Source of the DNA: Pseudoalteromonas denitrificans DSM 6059
GTDB taxonomy: Bacteria; Pseudomonadota; Gammaproteobacteria; Enterobacterales; Alteromonadaceae
Direction: 5' to 3'
DNA: 55,766 nucleotides
Assembly (NCBI RefSeq): GCF_900112265.1
Contig: NZ_FOLO01000037.1
Span: 1-55,766, forward strand
The notes beneath the pieces are model-generated. The model was given only the letters and a program-made list of their open reading frames with translations, searched no databases and was not told the origin of the DNA. The translations under genes were made by a program, and so were the position numbers. Below are positions 11,001 to 20,669 of this stretch, one piece after another; position 1 is the first letter of the stretch; every line of letters starts with the position of its first letter.

Positions 11001-14000
11001 CTCAACTTGCTGTTGTTCAGATAAGTCACTCCAATCTTCAAACAAATAAGGGATAGCTACATGTGATAAAACTAATTGCTGTAATAACTTACCAGTAAAG
11101 GCTGTTCTAAATATCGCATGTCGAGCACATACTTGCTGCCAGGCAGTTTCAAACGCTTTTTCTTGCATAGGCCCTTTTATTGACATAACCAATTGTGAAC
11201 AGTAAGCAGATCTATCTAATTGGCTGTGGAATAACATACCTTGTTGCATAGGTGTAGAAGGATATAAATCTTGTAATGCAGGGTAGTCATCTTGTAACTG
11301 CTCTAACTCTGCCTTGCTAACAGACGCCAACGGAAAATCACTCACAGTATAGTGTCTATTTTCATTATATTGGCAATGACTTATGATCTCATTTATTGCC
11401 TGCTCGATTAATCCAGTAAATGCCTTTATATTGTCTTCTTCATATCTCAGTCCGTTATAATGTATAGATAGCTCCAAACTATCATTTTTTACCATGCCAC
11501 TAATACTAAAAGGATATTCACGTTGACGATTAAGGCTAACATCATTACCGGTAAATTCTGATGCCAGATAAAAATCACTTTGCTCACTAAAGGACTGATC
11601 TACTTGTCCCAAATAATTATATGAAAAATCACTTTTCGTATTTTTAGCTACTGCAGCTAGCTCAGGATCTTGAATCATATCCACTAACAAACCATAACCT
11701 ACACCTTTGCCAGGTATTGCCCTAAGCTGTTCTTTTATATCTCTTATAATTTGTGATATGGATGCCTCTGGCTCTATTGACATGGCTACCGGATATACAC
11801 TGGTAAACCAACCTAAAGTCTCACTTATATCCAGCTCATCTGACAACATTTCACGACCATGACCTTCCATGTCTATGCGTAAATTATTATTACCACTCCA
11901 AGCGTGCAAGCCAATCATAACCGCACTCAGCAACAAGTCATCGATGCGAGTATTATAAACACTATGACACTTGTTCAGCAGAGCCTGAGTTTGTTCAGCT
12001 GGAATTGTCAATGAAACTAATTTATTAGAAGTTAAACGATTATCCATTACATCTGGATAGTCAACAGGCAACGGACTGATCGGAAGCGTTAGTTGTGATA
12101 ACCAATAATCTCTTTCACCACGGATAGCATCACTGGTCGCATACGTTCGCAAGAAATTAGCCCATTCTTTAAAAGATGATGTTTTATCTGATAATTTCAC
12201 AGGTTGATTACCAGATAGCTGCCCAAAGCCTTGCTGTAAGTCCTCAAGCAAAATACGCCATGATACACCATCAACGACCAGGTGATGTATTACTAACAAT
12301 AACCTGCATTTGTGTGGCTCATCACTGCTAAATAAAACCGCTTTAAATAATTTCCCCTCAGACAAAGATAAACTAGCTTGGATCTCCTCACTTTGTTTTG
12401 CCAGTGTTTGCTGATAGTCCAGATCATTCAAACCGCTAACATCTATTTGGGTTACAGCCTGATTGGTCAAATTACCATTGAACTGTTGATAATTAGCATT
12501 CAGCTCATCAAAAGCTAAACGTAATACGTCATGGCGTTGATACAAAGCACCAACTAATGTTGTTAGTTTTTCCAAATCTAAAGCTGCTGGTACTTGCAGT
12601 AAAATACTTTGATTATAGTGATGCTTATCAACACCTTCATCATCCAAAAACATTTTCTGAATAGGTAATAATTGCTGTACACCCTCCACTGCATCTTGTG
12701 GTGCGCTGATCTGCCCACCTGTTCCAACCTGTAATGCCAGCGCCCTTATCGTGGGATATTCGAATAATTGCCTAGCCGTGATCTTGATCCCTGCTTTATT
12801 AGCCCTAGAAACAAGTTGAATAGAAAGAATCGAATCACCACCACAAGTAAAAAAGTTATCAGTGACACCCACTCGCTCTAGGTTTAATAAATTTTGCCAG
12901 ATATTACATAAAGACTGTTCAATATCATTTGACGCTGCTTCATAATCCGTTTCGGACTGAAAGCTTGGCTCAGGTAATGCCTTACGATCTATTTTATCTG
13001 CAGCGTTAAGCGGCATTTTATCCATTATAGTAAAACTTGTCGGGATCATATGCTCAGGCAGTTTAACTTTAAGTGCTTCACGCAGCTCTTGTGTTACAAG
13101 GTTTTGATCTGCTTTTGCGACACAATAGGCTGCCAACGCATTATTATCATTATGATCTTTATGTACCAGTACCGCCACATCACTCATTTCAGGCAAACTA
13201 GCCAAAGCTGCTTCAACCTCACCAAGTTCAATACGAAAACCACGTACTTTAACCTGATTATCTAGCCGTCCCATAAATTCCAAATTTCCGTCAGGTAACC
13301 AACGTCCAAGATCACCTGTACGATAAATTCGATCTCCTTGAACTAACTTGTATCCTTCATCTATAAATGGATTAGCAACAAAACTTTCGTCTGTTTTCTC
13401 GGCATTTTTCCAATAACCAGGCCCAACAGCAACGCCAGATATACACAATTCTCCAGGTACCCCCGGCGGTGTCAATCGCAACTCTTTATCTAATACATAC
13501 ATGGTCAAGTTAGGTAAAGGTTTTCCGATAGGAACTGAGCTAATCTCACCAGATAATGGCTCACGCATGATATACCAAGTTATATCATCAGATGCCTCTG
13601 TAGGGCCATAGCCATTCATGATAGGAATATTAGGGTACAGATCCAGCCAGGTATTGATCAAGGATACAGGGGCCGCTTCAGCTATGGTCATCATCCATTT
13701 TAAATCAAGCAAGGCTCGCGATTCATCATCCAATGACTGTAAATAAGTCACTAATACTTGCAATACCACAGGCGCTGCCTGCATAAGATGAACTTTATGC
13801 TGCTGCAATAAACCTACCAAGCCAGGAATATCCAACATATCATCTAAAATAACTGTTTTACCACCACACACTACCGGAGCCAAAAATTGCCAAACTGAAA
13901 CATCTGATGATGATGCTGCACTTTGCAGGAAGTTATGAGGCTCCAACTCTCTCTGTGAAGACATGAAACCTAAGACATCAAATTCTGCGTCTATATGATT

Positions 14001-17000
14001 CATAGCACCACTATGATGCACCAAGGCTCCTTTAGGTGTCCCGGTAGAGCCTGAAGTATACAACATATAAGCAAAGTCATTACCATCAGACTGAAAGCCA
14101 GGATTATCAAAACGATAGTTCGCCAGATCTTCAGAAATTAAATCCAGACAGCATACAGTACGTTCATTGTCATCATTGAAATCCTCTACATGTGCACTTT
14201 CAGTCAGAATGACAGAAATTTCTGAATCAGCCAACATAGCGTCAATACGCTGCTTAGGATTATTAGGATCTAGCGGCACATAAGCCCCTCCGGCTTTCAT
14301 AATCGCCAGTATCGCTATCAAGAACCTTGGAGATCTGCGAGCGTAAATACCCACAAGAGAATTACGCTCAATACCTTTTTCAATCAGATAATGCGCCAAT
14401 TTATTCGACTGGCAGTTTAATTGATCATAGGTTAACTCCTGATCATGATGAACAACCGCAATATGATCAGGTCTACGTACAACTTGCTCTTCAAATCTAT
14501 GGTGTATACAAGGTGAACCCGCATATTCGACAATAGGACTATTGAAATCAGACAATAATAATGACTTTTCTTGGGTCGTTAATAAAGGAAGTTGATGAAC
14601 CTGATGACAATCAACATCAGCTAATCCTTCAATAATAACTCCTAAATGAGATATCAAACGTTCAATAATTTCTTTTGGATAATTTTGTGCTAAATACTCT
14701 AAACGCAGCGACAATTTTTCACCTGGCGTAACACACAGTGTTAAGTCATAATTAGTTTGTTCATCGGCTACCACTTGTGCGACATTTAGCAAACTATTAG
14801 ATTCGGCTTCATTCTTGCTGTCTGCAGAGTTATTTTCAAAAACAATTAAAGTAGAGAATAACGCAGAACCACTGGCTACCCCACTGAGCTCCTGAATTTC
14901 TCCTAATGGATGGAAACCGTATTCATGGCGCTCCACACTCGTTTTGTGCAGACTCTGTAACCAGTTTTCTATGTTAAGGTCTTGTTCAAAGTTCACCACA
15001 ACAGGTAGGCTATTAATAAACAATCCTATAATATCTTCAACTCCCGGCAAAGTTGCTGGACGTCCAGATATGGTTTCACCAAAAACAACCCTATTTTCAC
15101 CACTATAACGGTGTAATAAATAAGCCCATGCACCTTGGATCACAGTACTTAAAGTGGTATTTGTACGTCGAACTAACTGCTCTAATTGAGCCAATTTCAA
15201 CCCACTAAATGTCAAACTTTCTACCTGAGGTCCACTTAGTTCAGGGTCTACCGGTAGGTTTTCGATACCCATACGTGTTGATGATTCAATTGAACTCAAC
15301 ATATTTTGCCAGTAATCTTTTGCTGCTTGATGATCTTGTTCTTGCAACCAAGTAATATAATCACGATATTTTTTTGGTGCAGGCAGATTAACGTCACTCC
15401 CAAGTATACGACTGTGATAAGCTTGGATCACTTCATTAAAAATCAAAGGAGAAGACCAGCCATCGCTTAACGCATGGTGGTGACTCCAAAGTAACTGATA
15501 ACGCCCATTGCCCAGTGTCCATAAACGAATTCGCATTAATGGCGCATTGATCAAAGAAAAGCCATCCTGCTTATCATCTTGTCGGTATGATTCAATCGTA
15601 TTTAATTGTTCGGCTTCATCAAGATGACTGAGATCACTGTGCGACCAAGGCAGTTCGGCACAAGGCAGAACCAACTGTTGCATAGCACCGTTATCTTCAC
15701 CGACAAAAATAGTACGGAAAATATCATGACGATTTACCACACTTTGCCAAGCTTCTTTTAATATAACTTGGTCCAAATCTGCTTCCAGAGTCAACTGTAA
15801 CTGCGAAACATAAGCACTGGTGTCAAGCAAACTATGAAAGATTAAACCTTGTTGCATTGCGGTCGCAGGATAAATGTCTATGATGTTGTAATTTTTCTGC
15901 CATAAAGATAATTGTGTTTGAGTCAGCTCAGACAAAGGAAAATCTGACGGTGTCAGACGGGCAGAATCAGGTTCAAGACAATGATTAATCACTGTATGCA
16001 AAGCATCTTTAATATGCTGCGATAGTGACAATATGGAATCAGCTTTATGTTTATTCACATCATATTGTAGCGTAAATGTCAGTGCACCATTATTAACCAT
16101 GCCACTGAGGTTAAGTTCATATGCAGGACGACGGTTAGGACTTATCATATTACCTGATGCTTCACTAGCCTGACTGAAGACATTATCATCCTGTAGTTGC
16201 TGATCAAACTGTCCAAGGTAATTAAAACAAATCTGAGACTTAGGGGCTTGACGTAAAATTTCATCCTGTTGTAATTCGCTCAACAAACCATAGCCAATCC
16301 CATTTCCTGGTATGGCTCGACATTGTTCTTTAACTGTACAAATCAGATCTGAGATACAGGTTTCATCTGTTCCAATAATTAACGGGAAAACACTGGTAAA
16401 CCACCCTACAGTCTGACTAAGATCTAAATCCGCAGACAAATCTTCGCGACCATGACCTTCAAGGTCAATACGAATGCGCTCATTCTCACACCATTGACGT
16501 ACTCCAAGAAATAGTGCCGATAATAATAATTCGTTAATACGAGTTTTATACGCTAAGCCAGCCTTTTGTAAAAGATCAGTCGTTTTACTTTTTTCTAGAG
16601 AAAATTGAACCTGCTCTACAAGTGATCCAGCAATGCCTTCAGACGCAACAACATCTGATGGCAAGAGTGGAATTTTTTCCGTTACAGTATCATACCAATA
16701 CTCTCGTTCAGCCTCTAACGCACTACCAGCAGCATAGTCCGATAAGAACTGAGCCCATTTCTGATACGATGATGTTTTAGCTATATTTTTATACTCTTGT
16801 GAACCACCTGCAACTAAATGCTTGCACATCCGCTCAGCATCTTCGAGCAGAATTCGCCACGATACCCCATCCACGACTAAGTGATGGAAAACCAGTAACA
16901 AACGTCTTTCACCATTATCGAGCGTAAATAATACAGCTTTAAATAAAAGCCCTTTCTCTAATGATAAACTACTTTGAACTTCATTAGCCTTATCGTTCAA

Positions 17001-20000
17001 TTCACTAAAATCAGTTCCTGCTAAGCGAATTATTTCAAGGCTTTGTTCAACCATTATTTGAGAAAAATCACGATAATTTGCTTGCCACTTTTTGTTCTTA
17101 TAACTAAAAGCGAGACGTAATACATCATGACGTTGATATAGGTTAGTCACTATCTGAGTTAACCACGAAGCATCAAAATCTGCATTTATATTTATTAAAA
17201 GTGACTGATTATAATAATGCTTATCTACTTGCTCATTGTTTAAAAAAGCAGCTTGGATCGGTAGCAATAACTGAGATCCTGACACCTCGTGATATTTTTC
17301 CTTAACCTCGGTTTTAGGTTCAGGCAAATGTTTTGCCAATTCACTAATAGTCTGGTGAGCAAGTAAGTGTTTAGGTTTTATTTTTAAGCCTAACTTTACC
17401 GCACGAGATACCATCATAATAGATAAAATAGAGTCTCCACCTAAAGCAAAAAAGTTGGCATTGATACTCAATGTATCTGGATTTAAGTTCAATACTTGAG
17501 CCCAGATAGAAACTAAAGTTTTTTCTGTTTCACTTTGTGCTGCAACATAATCATTTTCTGCTGACGTGTGATCCGGTGACGGTAACGCTTTTTTATCAAT
17601 TTTGCCATTACCTAACATAGGCCAATCATCCATGATCACAAAATGATCTGGGATCATATATTCAGGTAATGTTTTACTGATCCGGGATGTAAGTGTTTGT
17701 ATTAAATCAGCAGGCGTATTGTCATCTTTAGTGATCAAATATGCGACTATCTTTTTTTGTTCTGGCTCATCTTCTCTAACTAATATTACAACGGATCTAA
17801 CTTCAGGTTCTTGAGATAATAAATGCTCAATTTCGCCCGGCTCAATACGGTAACCACGTATCTTGACTTGATCATCCACCCGTCCGATAAATATCAGCTG
17901 ACCGTCAGGGTTATAGCGCATCAAATCACCCGTTTTATATAGTCGATCCGCACCATTATTAAATGGATTTTTGATAAAGCGTTCCGCAGTTAAAGCTTCA
18001 TGGTTCAAATAACCCCGAGCAATGCTTTTTCCTGCGATGTATAATTCTCCACTTGTTCCTAAAGGAACAGGTTGACCATAATTATTAACCAGATAACTAC
18101 TACTGTTCTGTAAAGGCCGTCCAACAGGTAAGGCTTCAGTGCCTGGATGATCTGTTATTTCATAAGTCAGACAACCAATTGTTGCTTCACTAGGTCCATA
18201 ATGATTGATCACTTTACAACCTTGACTGCTCAGCGCAACAAGCTTATCTAGCACCTCTCCCGTACTAGGTTCACCACCAACAAATACCCAACGGCCAGGG
18301 AAATTCGTTTGCAAATACTCAGAGCTAAATAAAGCATTAAAATGACTCGGTGTCATTTTAAATACATCAACAGGGTAAGCTAACAAACGTTGAGAAAAAC
18401 CGTGTGCATCTTTGATAATATCTTCATCAAACAGGTGGATTTCTCCGCCTGAAATCAAACTGAGATAAAGCGCTGTATTACCAAGATCCGTCGCTACTGT
18501 CGTTAAAACACCATAACTCAGCTCTTGTGGTATTTCATAACGTTTCAAAATACCAGCAAGGTAATTATTCAAATTGCCATGCTCAACCAGTACACCTTTT
18601 GGTTGACCTGTAGAGCCTGAAGTATAGATAACGTACGCAAGTGCTGATGCACTGAAGTTATCAACACACTTAAGGTTCTCATTTGGCAATTCATCTAACT
18701 CGGGCATATTATCCAATTCAATACAAGATATTGATGATGGTATATTAAACCCTTCTCCACTTAACGCAGTCTCAGTAACAAGCCATTTTATTGATGAATC
18801 CTTCATCATGAAGCTTAATCGTTCTTGAGGATAGTTTGGATCTAGCGGAACATATGCACCGCCAGCTTTAAGAATTCCCAGCAACCCGACAATCAGATCA
18901 GAGCTGCGCTTCATATAAAGACCAACCAAAGAATCAGCTGTTACACCATGTTCTCGTAAATAAAACGCCAACTGATTTGCTCGTTGATTTAATACACGAT
19001 AACTCATCGTGTCAGCACCACAGTTAACAGCGACTTTCTCAGGGATCCGAGCAGCATGCTGTTCAAATAATTCATGTACGCATAATTGTGTAACAGGCTC
19101 CTGACAATCATAACTTAGAGCATTAAGTTCATTCTTTTCTTGTTGTGTCAAAATTGGATATGACTGAATCAGTGCCTGAGGGTTAGCAACGATATCACCT
19201 AATAAGGCAATAAATTGGTCACTGAGCTTCTGAATTTTTTCAACACTAAACAAGTCAGATTTATAAGCCAAATCAAACTCCAGACCTTCGTCTGTCTCTG
19301 TAGCATATAAAATAATTTCGAAACGGATTGCCAACTGTTCAGATACTACAGGCGTCATAGACAGATCATTAAACTTAATGATTTCTTGCTCATCTGTATC
19401 TTTCATACTGAGCATAATTTGAAATAACGGTGAATAACTTGCATTACGTTCAGGTTTCAAAGTTTCAACCACATGCTCAAATGAGACATCCTGATTAGCT
19501 TGCGCGCCTAAGTTTACCTGTTTAATATGTGCTAAGAAGTCTGTAAATTTTGGATTGTCAGAGCAATTCGCACGTAAAACCAGCGTATTAACAAAAAAAC
19601 CAATCAAAGGCTCAAGTTCTTTTTTTCTTCGATTTGCCACAGGGGTACCAATCACAATATCGTCTTGATTCCCATTACGAGATAATAAAAGAGAAAAAGC
19701 GGCATGCAATACCATAAATATTGTTGCTTTGTTATCTAGCGCCAGCTTTTTAATTTGATCAGAAAGTGTTTTATCAGCGCTAAATCCGTGATGTGTTCCC
19801 GCAAAAGTCTGTTGCTTAGGTCGTTTTTTAGCTAAAGGCAATGCATGAACATCAGGAAGTTCAGCCAATTGTTTACGCCAGTAATTCAATTGTTGTTCCA
19901 ATACCTCGCCCACCAACCACTCACGTTGCCATGATGCATAATCAGCATACTGAATTGGTAAGTCCGCTAAAGGTGTAGGTTGATCAGTAATAATTGCTTC

Positions 20001-20669
20001 ATAATGCTGCATAAACTCCTGGATCATGATACCTGTAGACCAATGATCAGATGCAATATGATGCATATTATAGAGTAAAACCCCTTTTTCATCTGACAGA
20101 CGTAGAAAAGATACCCGCAACATCAAGTCTTTTCTTAAATTAAAGGGAGTTTTAGCATCAAATTCAATGGCATCAGCTACCGACTTTTCTTGTTCAATCG
20201 CATTGAGTGAACTCAAATCAACATTGTGTATCTTAAACTCAAAATCTTCAGAAATAACCTGATGAGCATTGACAGCATCACCCGTAAAAATGGTTCTAAG
20301 CGGTTCATGACGGCGAATAATACGTGAAAATGCCTGCTCAGCAACCTTCTCACAAAAGCCTTCACTCACCTCCAAAGCACCTGAGATATTATAATGTGCA
20401 CTATTTTCTTCAATCTGATCAGTTAGCCACAAACGTTGCTGAGCAAAAGAAAGCGGTAACGACTGACTGCGATCCGCTTGTTCTATATTATTATTTTCTG
20501 ATCCACTTGATTGAAAGTATGCTAAAAGCTCGTCTTTACACTCTTTTAATCCATTCATCAAAGTGTCAGTCATAGCCCCTTTAGGCGCATCTATTTTTAG
20601 TTTGCCATCTTCAGCATATAAACGAATATTTTTATTATGCAGTGCGGCTAGTAAGTTAAACATTTTCAT
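8070..20669 (-). CDS. Non-ribosomal peptide synthetase, second enzyme: docking-C-A-T-E / C-A-T-E / C-A-T
   Basis: 4199 residues forming three modules. A TubC-like docking domain covers about residues 1-55. Module 1: C (HHIASDHWS near 206), A (SGSTG near 683), carrier (GGDSI near 1079), epimerase (HHLVVDGVSW near 1266). Module 2: C (HHALSDGWS near 1735), A (near 2207), carrier (GGDSI near 2610), epimerase (near 2798). Module 3: C (HHALLDGWS near 3267), A (near 3743), carrier (GGHSLL near 4137). Hand-read codes are DLTKFGHIGK (Asp-like), DVWQMIGDDK (resembles the Dab code I recall from PvdL, DIWELTADDK) and DFWNIGMVHK (Thr). Both GGDSI carriers precede epimerases, and both following C domains have the MQQG-FHS start typical of D-accepting domains. 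The expected contribution is D-Asp, D-Dab, Thr. The acidic tail ends DEVWEI. Its ATG overlaps the previous stop (ATGA). There is no thioesterase. Confidence 0.97.
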   Translation of the reverse strand: MKMFNLLAALHNKNIRLYAEDGKLKIDAPKGAMTDTLMNGLKECKDELLAYFQSSGSENNNIEQADRSQSLPLSFAQQRLWLTDQIEENSAHYNISGALEVSEGFCEKVAEQAFSRIIRRHEPLRTIFTGDAVNAHQVISEDFEFKIHNVDLSSLNAIEQEKSVADAIEFDAKTPFNLRKDLMLRVSFLRLSDEKGVLLYNMHHIASDHWSTGIMIQEFMQHYEAIITDQPTPLADLPIQYADYASWQREWLVGEVLEQQLNYWRKQLAELPDVHALPLAKKRPKQQTFAGTHHGFSADKTLSDQIKKLALDNKATIFMVLHAAFSLLLSRNGNQDDIVIGTPVANRRKKELEPLIGFFVNTLVLRANCSDNPKFTDFLAHIKQVNLGAQANQDVSFEHVVETLKPERNASYSPLFQIMLSMKDTDEQEIIKFNDLSMTPVVSEQLAIRFEIILYATETDEGLEFDLAYKSDLFSVEKIQKLSDQFIALLGDIVANPQALIQSYPILTQQEKNELNALSYDCQEPVTQLCVHELFEQHAARIPEKVAVNCGADTMSYRVLNQRANQLAFYLREHGVTADSLVGLYMKRSSDLIVGLLGILKAGGAYVPLDPNYPQERLSFMMKDSSIKWLVTETALSGEGFNIPSSISCIELDNMPELDELPNENLKCVDNFSASALAYVIYTSGSTGQPKGVLVEHGNLNNYLAGILKRYEIPQELSYGVLTTVATDLGNTALYLSLISGGEIHLFDEDIIKDAHGFSQRLLAYPVDVFKMTPSHFNALFSSEYLQTNFPGRWVFVGGEPSTGEVLDKLVALSSQGCKVINHYGPSEATIGCLTYEITDHPGTEALPVGRPLQNSSSYLVNNYGQPVPLGTSGELYIAGKSIARGYLNHEALTAERFIKNPFNNGADRLYKTGDLMRYNPDGQLIFIGRVDDQVKIRGYRIEPGEIEHLLSQEPEVRSVVILVREDEPEQKKIVAYLITKDDNTPADLIQTLTSRISKTLPEYMIPDHFVIMDDWPMLGNGKIDKKALPSPDHTSAENDYVAAQSETEKTLVSIWAQVLNLNPDTLSINANFFALGGDSILSIMMVSRAVKLGLKIKPKHLLAHQTISELAKHLPEPKTEVKEKYHEVSGSQLLLPIQAAFLNNEQVDKHYYNQSLLININADFDASWLTQIVTNLYQRHDVLRLAFSYKNKKWQANYRDFSQIMVEQSLEIIRLAGTDFSELNDKANEVQSSLSLEKGLLFKAVLFTLDNGERRLLLVFHHLVVDGVSWRILLEDAERMCKHLVAGGSQEYKNIAKTSSYQKWAQFLSDYAAGSALEAEREYWYDTVTEKIPLLPSDVVASEGIAGSLVEQVQFSLEKSKTTDLLQKAGLAYKTRINELLLSALFLGVRQWCENERIRIDLEGHGREDLSADLDLSQTVGWFTSVFPLIIGTDETCISDLICTVKEQCRAIPGNGIGYGLLSELQQDEILRQAPKSQICFNYLGQFDQQLQDDNVFSQASEASGNMISPNRRPAYELNLSGMVNNGALTFTLQYDVNKHKADSILSLSQHIKDALHTVINHCLEPDSARLTPSDFPLSELTQTQLSLWQKNYNIIDIYPATAMQQGLIFHSLLDTSAYVSQLQLTLEADLDQVILKEAWQSVVNRHDIFRTIFVGEDNGAMQQLVLPCAELPWSHSDLSHLDEAEQLNTIESYRQDDKQDGFSLINAPLMRIRLWTLGNGRYQLLWSHHHALSDGWSSPLIFNEVIQAYHSRILGSDVNLPAPKKYRDYITWLQEQDHQAAKDYWQNMLSSIESSTRMGIENLPVDPELSGPQVESLTFSGLKLAQLEQLVRRTNTTLSTVIQGAWAYLLHRYSGENRVVFGETISGRPATLPGVEDIIGLFINSLPVVVNFEQDLNIENWLQSLHKTSVERHEYGFHPLGEIQELSGVASGSALFSTLIVFENNSADSKNEAESNSLLNVAQVVADEQTNYDLTLCVTPGEKLSLRLEYLAQNYPKEIIERLISHLGVIIEGLADVDCHQVHQLPLLTTQEKSLLLSDFNSPIVEYAGSPCIHHRFEEQVVRRPDHIAVVHHDQELTYDQLNCQSNKLAHYLIEKGIERNSLVGIYARRSPRFLIAILAIMKAGGAYVPLDPNNPKQRIDAMLADSEISVILTESAHVEDFNDDNERTVCCLDLISEDLANYRFDNPGFQSDGNDFAYMLYTSGSTGTPKGALVHHSGAMNHIDAEFDVLGFMSSQRELEPHNFLQSAASSSDVSVWQFLAPVVCGGKTVILDDMLDIPGLVGLLQQHKVHLMQAAPVVLQVLVTYLQSLDDESRALLDLKWMMTIAEAAPVSLINTWLDLYPNIPIMNGYGPTEASDDITWYIMREPLSGEISSVPIGKPLPNLTMYVLDKELRLTPPGVPGELCISGVAVGPGYWKNAEKTDESFVANPFIDEGYKLVQGDRIYRTGDLGRWLPDGNLEFMGRLDNQVKVRGFRIELGEVEAALASLPEMSDVAVLVHKDHNDNNALAAYCVAKADQNLVTQELREALKVKLPEHMIPTSFTIMDKMPLNAADKIDRKALPEPSFQSETDYEAASNDIEQSLCNIWQNLLNLERVGVTDNFFTCGGDSILSIQLVSRANKAGIKITARQLFEYPTIRALALQVGTGGQISAPQDAVEGVQQLLPIQKMFLDDEGVDKHHYNQSILLQVPAALDLEKLTTLVGALYQRHDVLRLAFDELNANYQQFNGNLTNQAVTQIDVSGLNDLDYQQTLAKQSEEIQASLSLSEGKLFKAVLFSSDEPHKCRLLLVIHHLVVDGVSWRILLEDLQQGFGQLSGNQPVKLSDKTSSFKEWANFLRTYATSDAIRGERDYWLSQLTLPISPLPVDYPDVMDNRLTSNKLVSLTIPAEQTQALLNKCHSVYNTRIDDLLLSAVMIGLHAWSGNNNLRIDMEGHGREMLSDELDISETLGWFTSVYPVAMSIEPEASISQIIRDIKEQLRAIPGKGVGYGLLVDMIQDPELAAVAKNTKSDFSYNYLGQVDQSFSEQSDFYLASEFTGNDVSLNRQREYPFSISGMVKNDSLELSIHYNGLRYEEDNIKAFTGLIEQAINEIISHCQYNENRHYTVSDFPLASVSKAELEQLQDDYPALQDLYPSTPMQQGMLFHSQLDRSAYCSQLVMSIKGPMQEKAFETAWQQVCARHAIFRTAFTGKLLQQLVLSHVAIPYLFEDWSDLSEQQQVEHMSKLRQEDKQLGFSINQAPLMRLALIKNDAEHHQFVWTNHHALLDGWSMPVIFDEVLSCYYAIMAGRTAQLASLPPYSGYIQWIQEQDHESARRYWTETLADVIAPMQLELSPDGIADEKPCEQELVLDIALTDKLRRLAQRTQTTLNTVIQGAWACLLQRYSGEANVVFGETVSGRPAELPGVEQMIGLFINSLPVCINVMPEQEIYDFLQELHQASIDRTENGFLSLAEIQQLAGFPAGTDLFDTLIVFENLPVGEALANEARSENDLIIDDVISDEQTNYGLTLVVETGDTLGLKLRYCASRFGESIINIMLTHLGTIINGFVDAKITQVGQLPMLTESEHHHLVNELNAAQDYYSDEGRIHELFELQVQRFPDAEALVYNDEVLSYHELNIRANRLANHLRNKGVTSDVLVGLSVNRSLDMIIALLAILKAGGAYVPLDPNYPQDRLDYMISDSKVSLLLTESSLSERFVDMSLTVIELDAPDLSDLLNTYPNSNLPKIQMQSSSDLAYIIYTSGSTGRPKGVMVEHKNVCRLFDANKTDFNFNEKDVWTLFHSYAFDFSVWEIWGALAHGGKLVVVPHEVARSSRDFYQLLTSQRVTVLNQTPSAFSQLCMVDEPDADLALRLVIFGGEALNLAELKGWVDRHGDAKPQLINMYGITETTVHVTYKRLFKENIYEGSGSLIGWALSDLSLYLLDEGLRPVPEGAVGEIYVGGGGVSRGYLNQPQLTAERFIMSPFEQSQRLYKTGDLARLRFGRELEYLGRSDEQVKIRGFRIELGEIEQQLSALEGISSSVVVVKDDAYGHKQIVAYLVAQENTNDGDLIYKVKDELKSKLPDYMVPSAFIRLESLPLTANGKINKKSLPEVNEHAQLSGVYIAPSNDTEQRMCDIVQGLVNREKVGIKDNFFDIGGHSLLVMRLIAEIRAEWSVDIAVKTLFEQTNISDICLLIDDEVALNQGLIQEDDETCDEVWEI

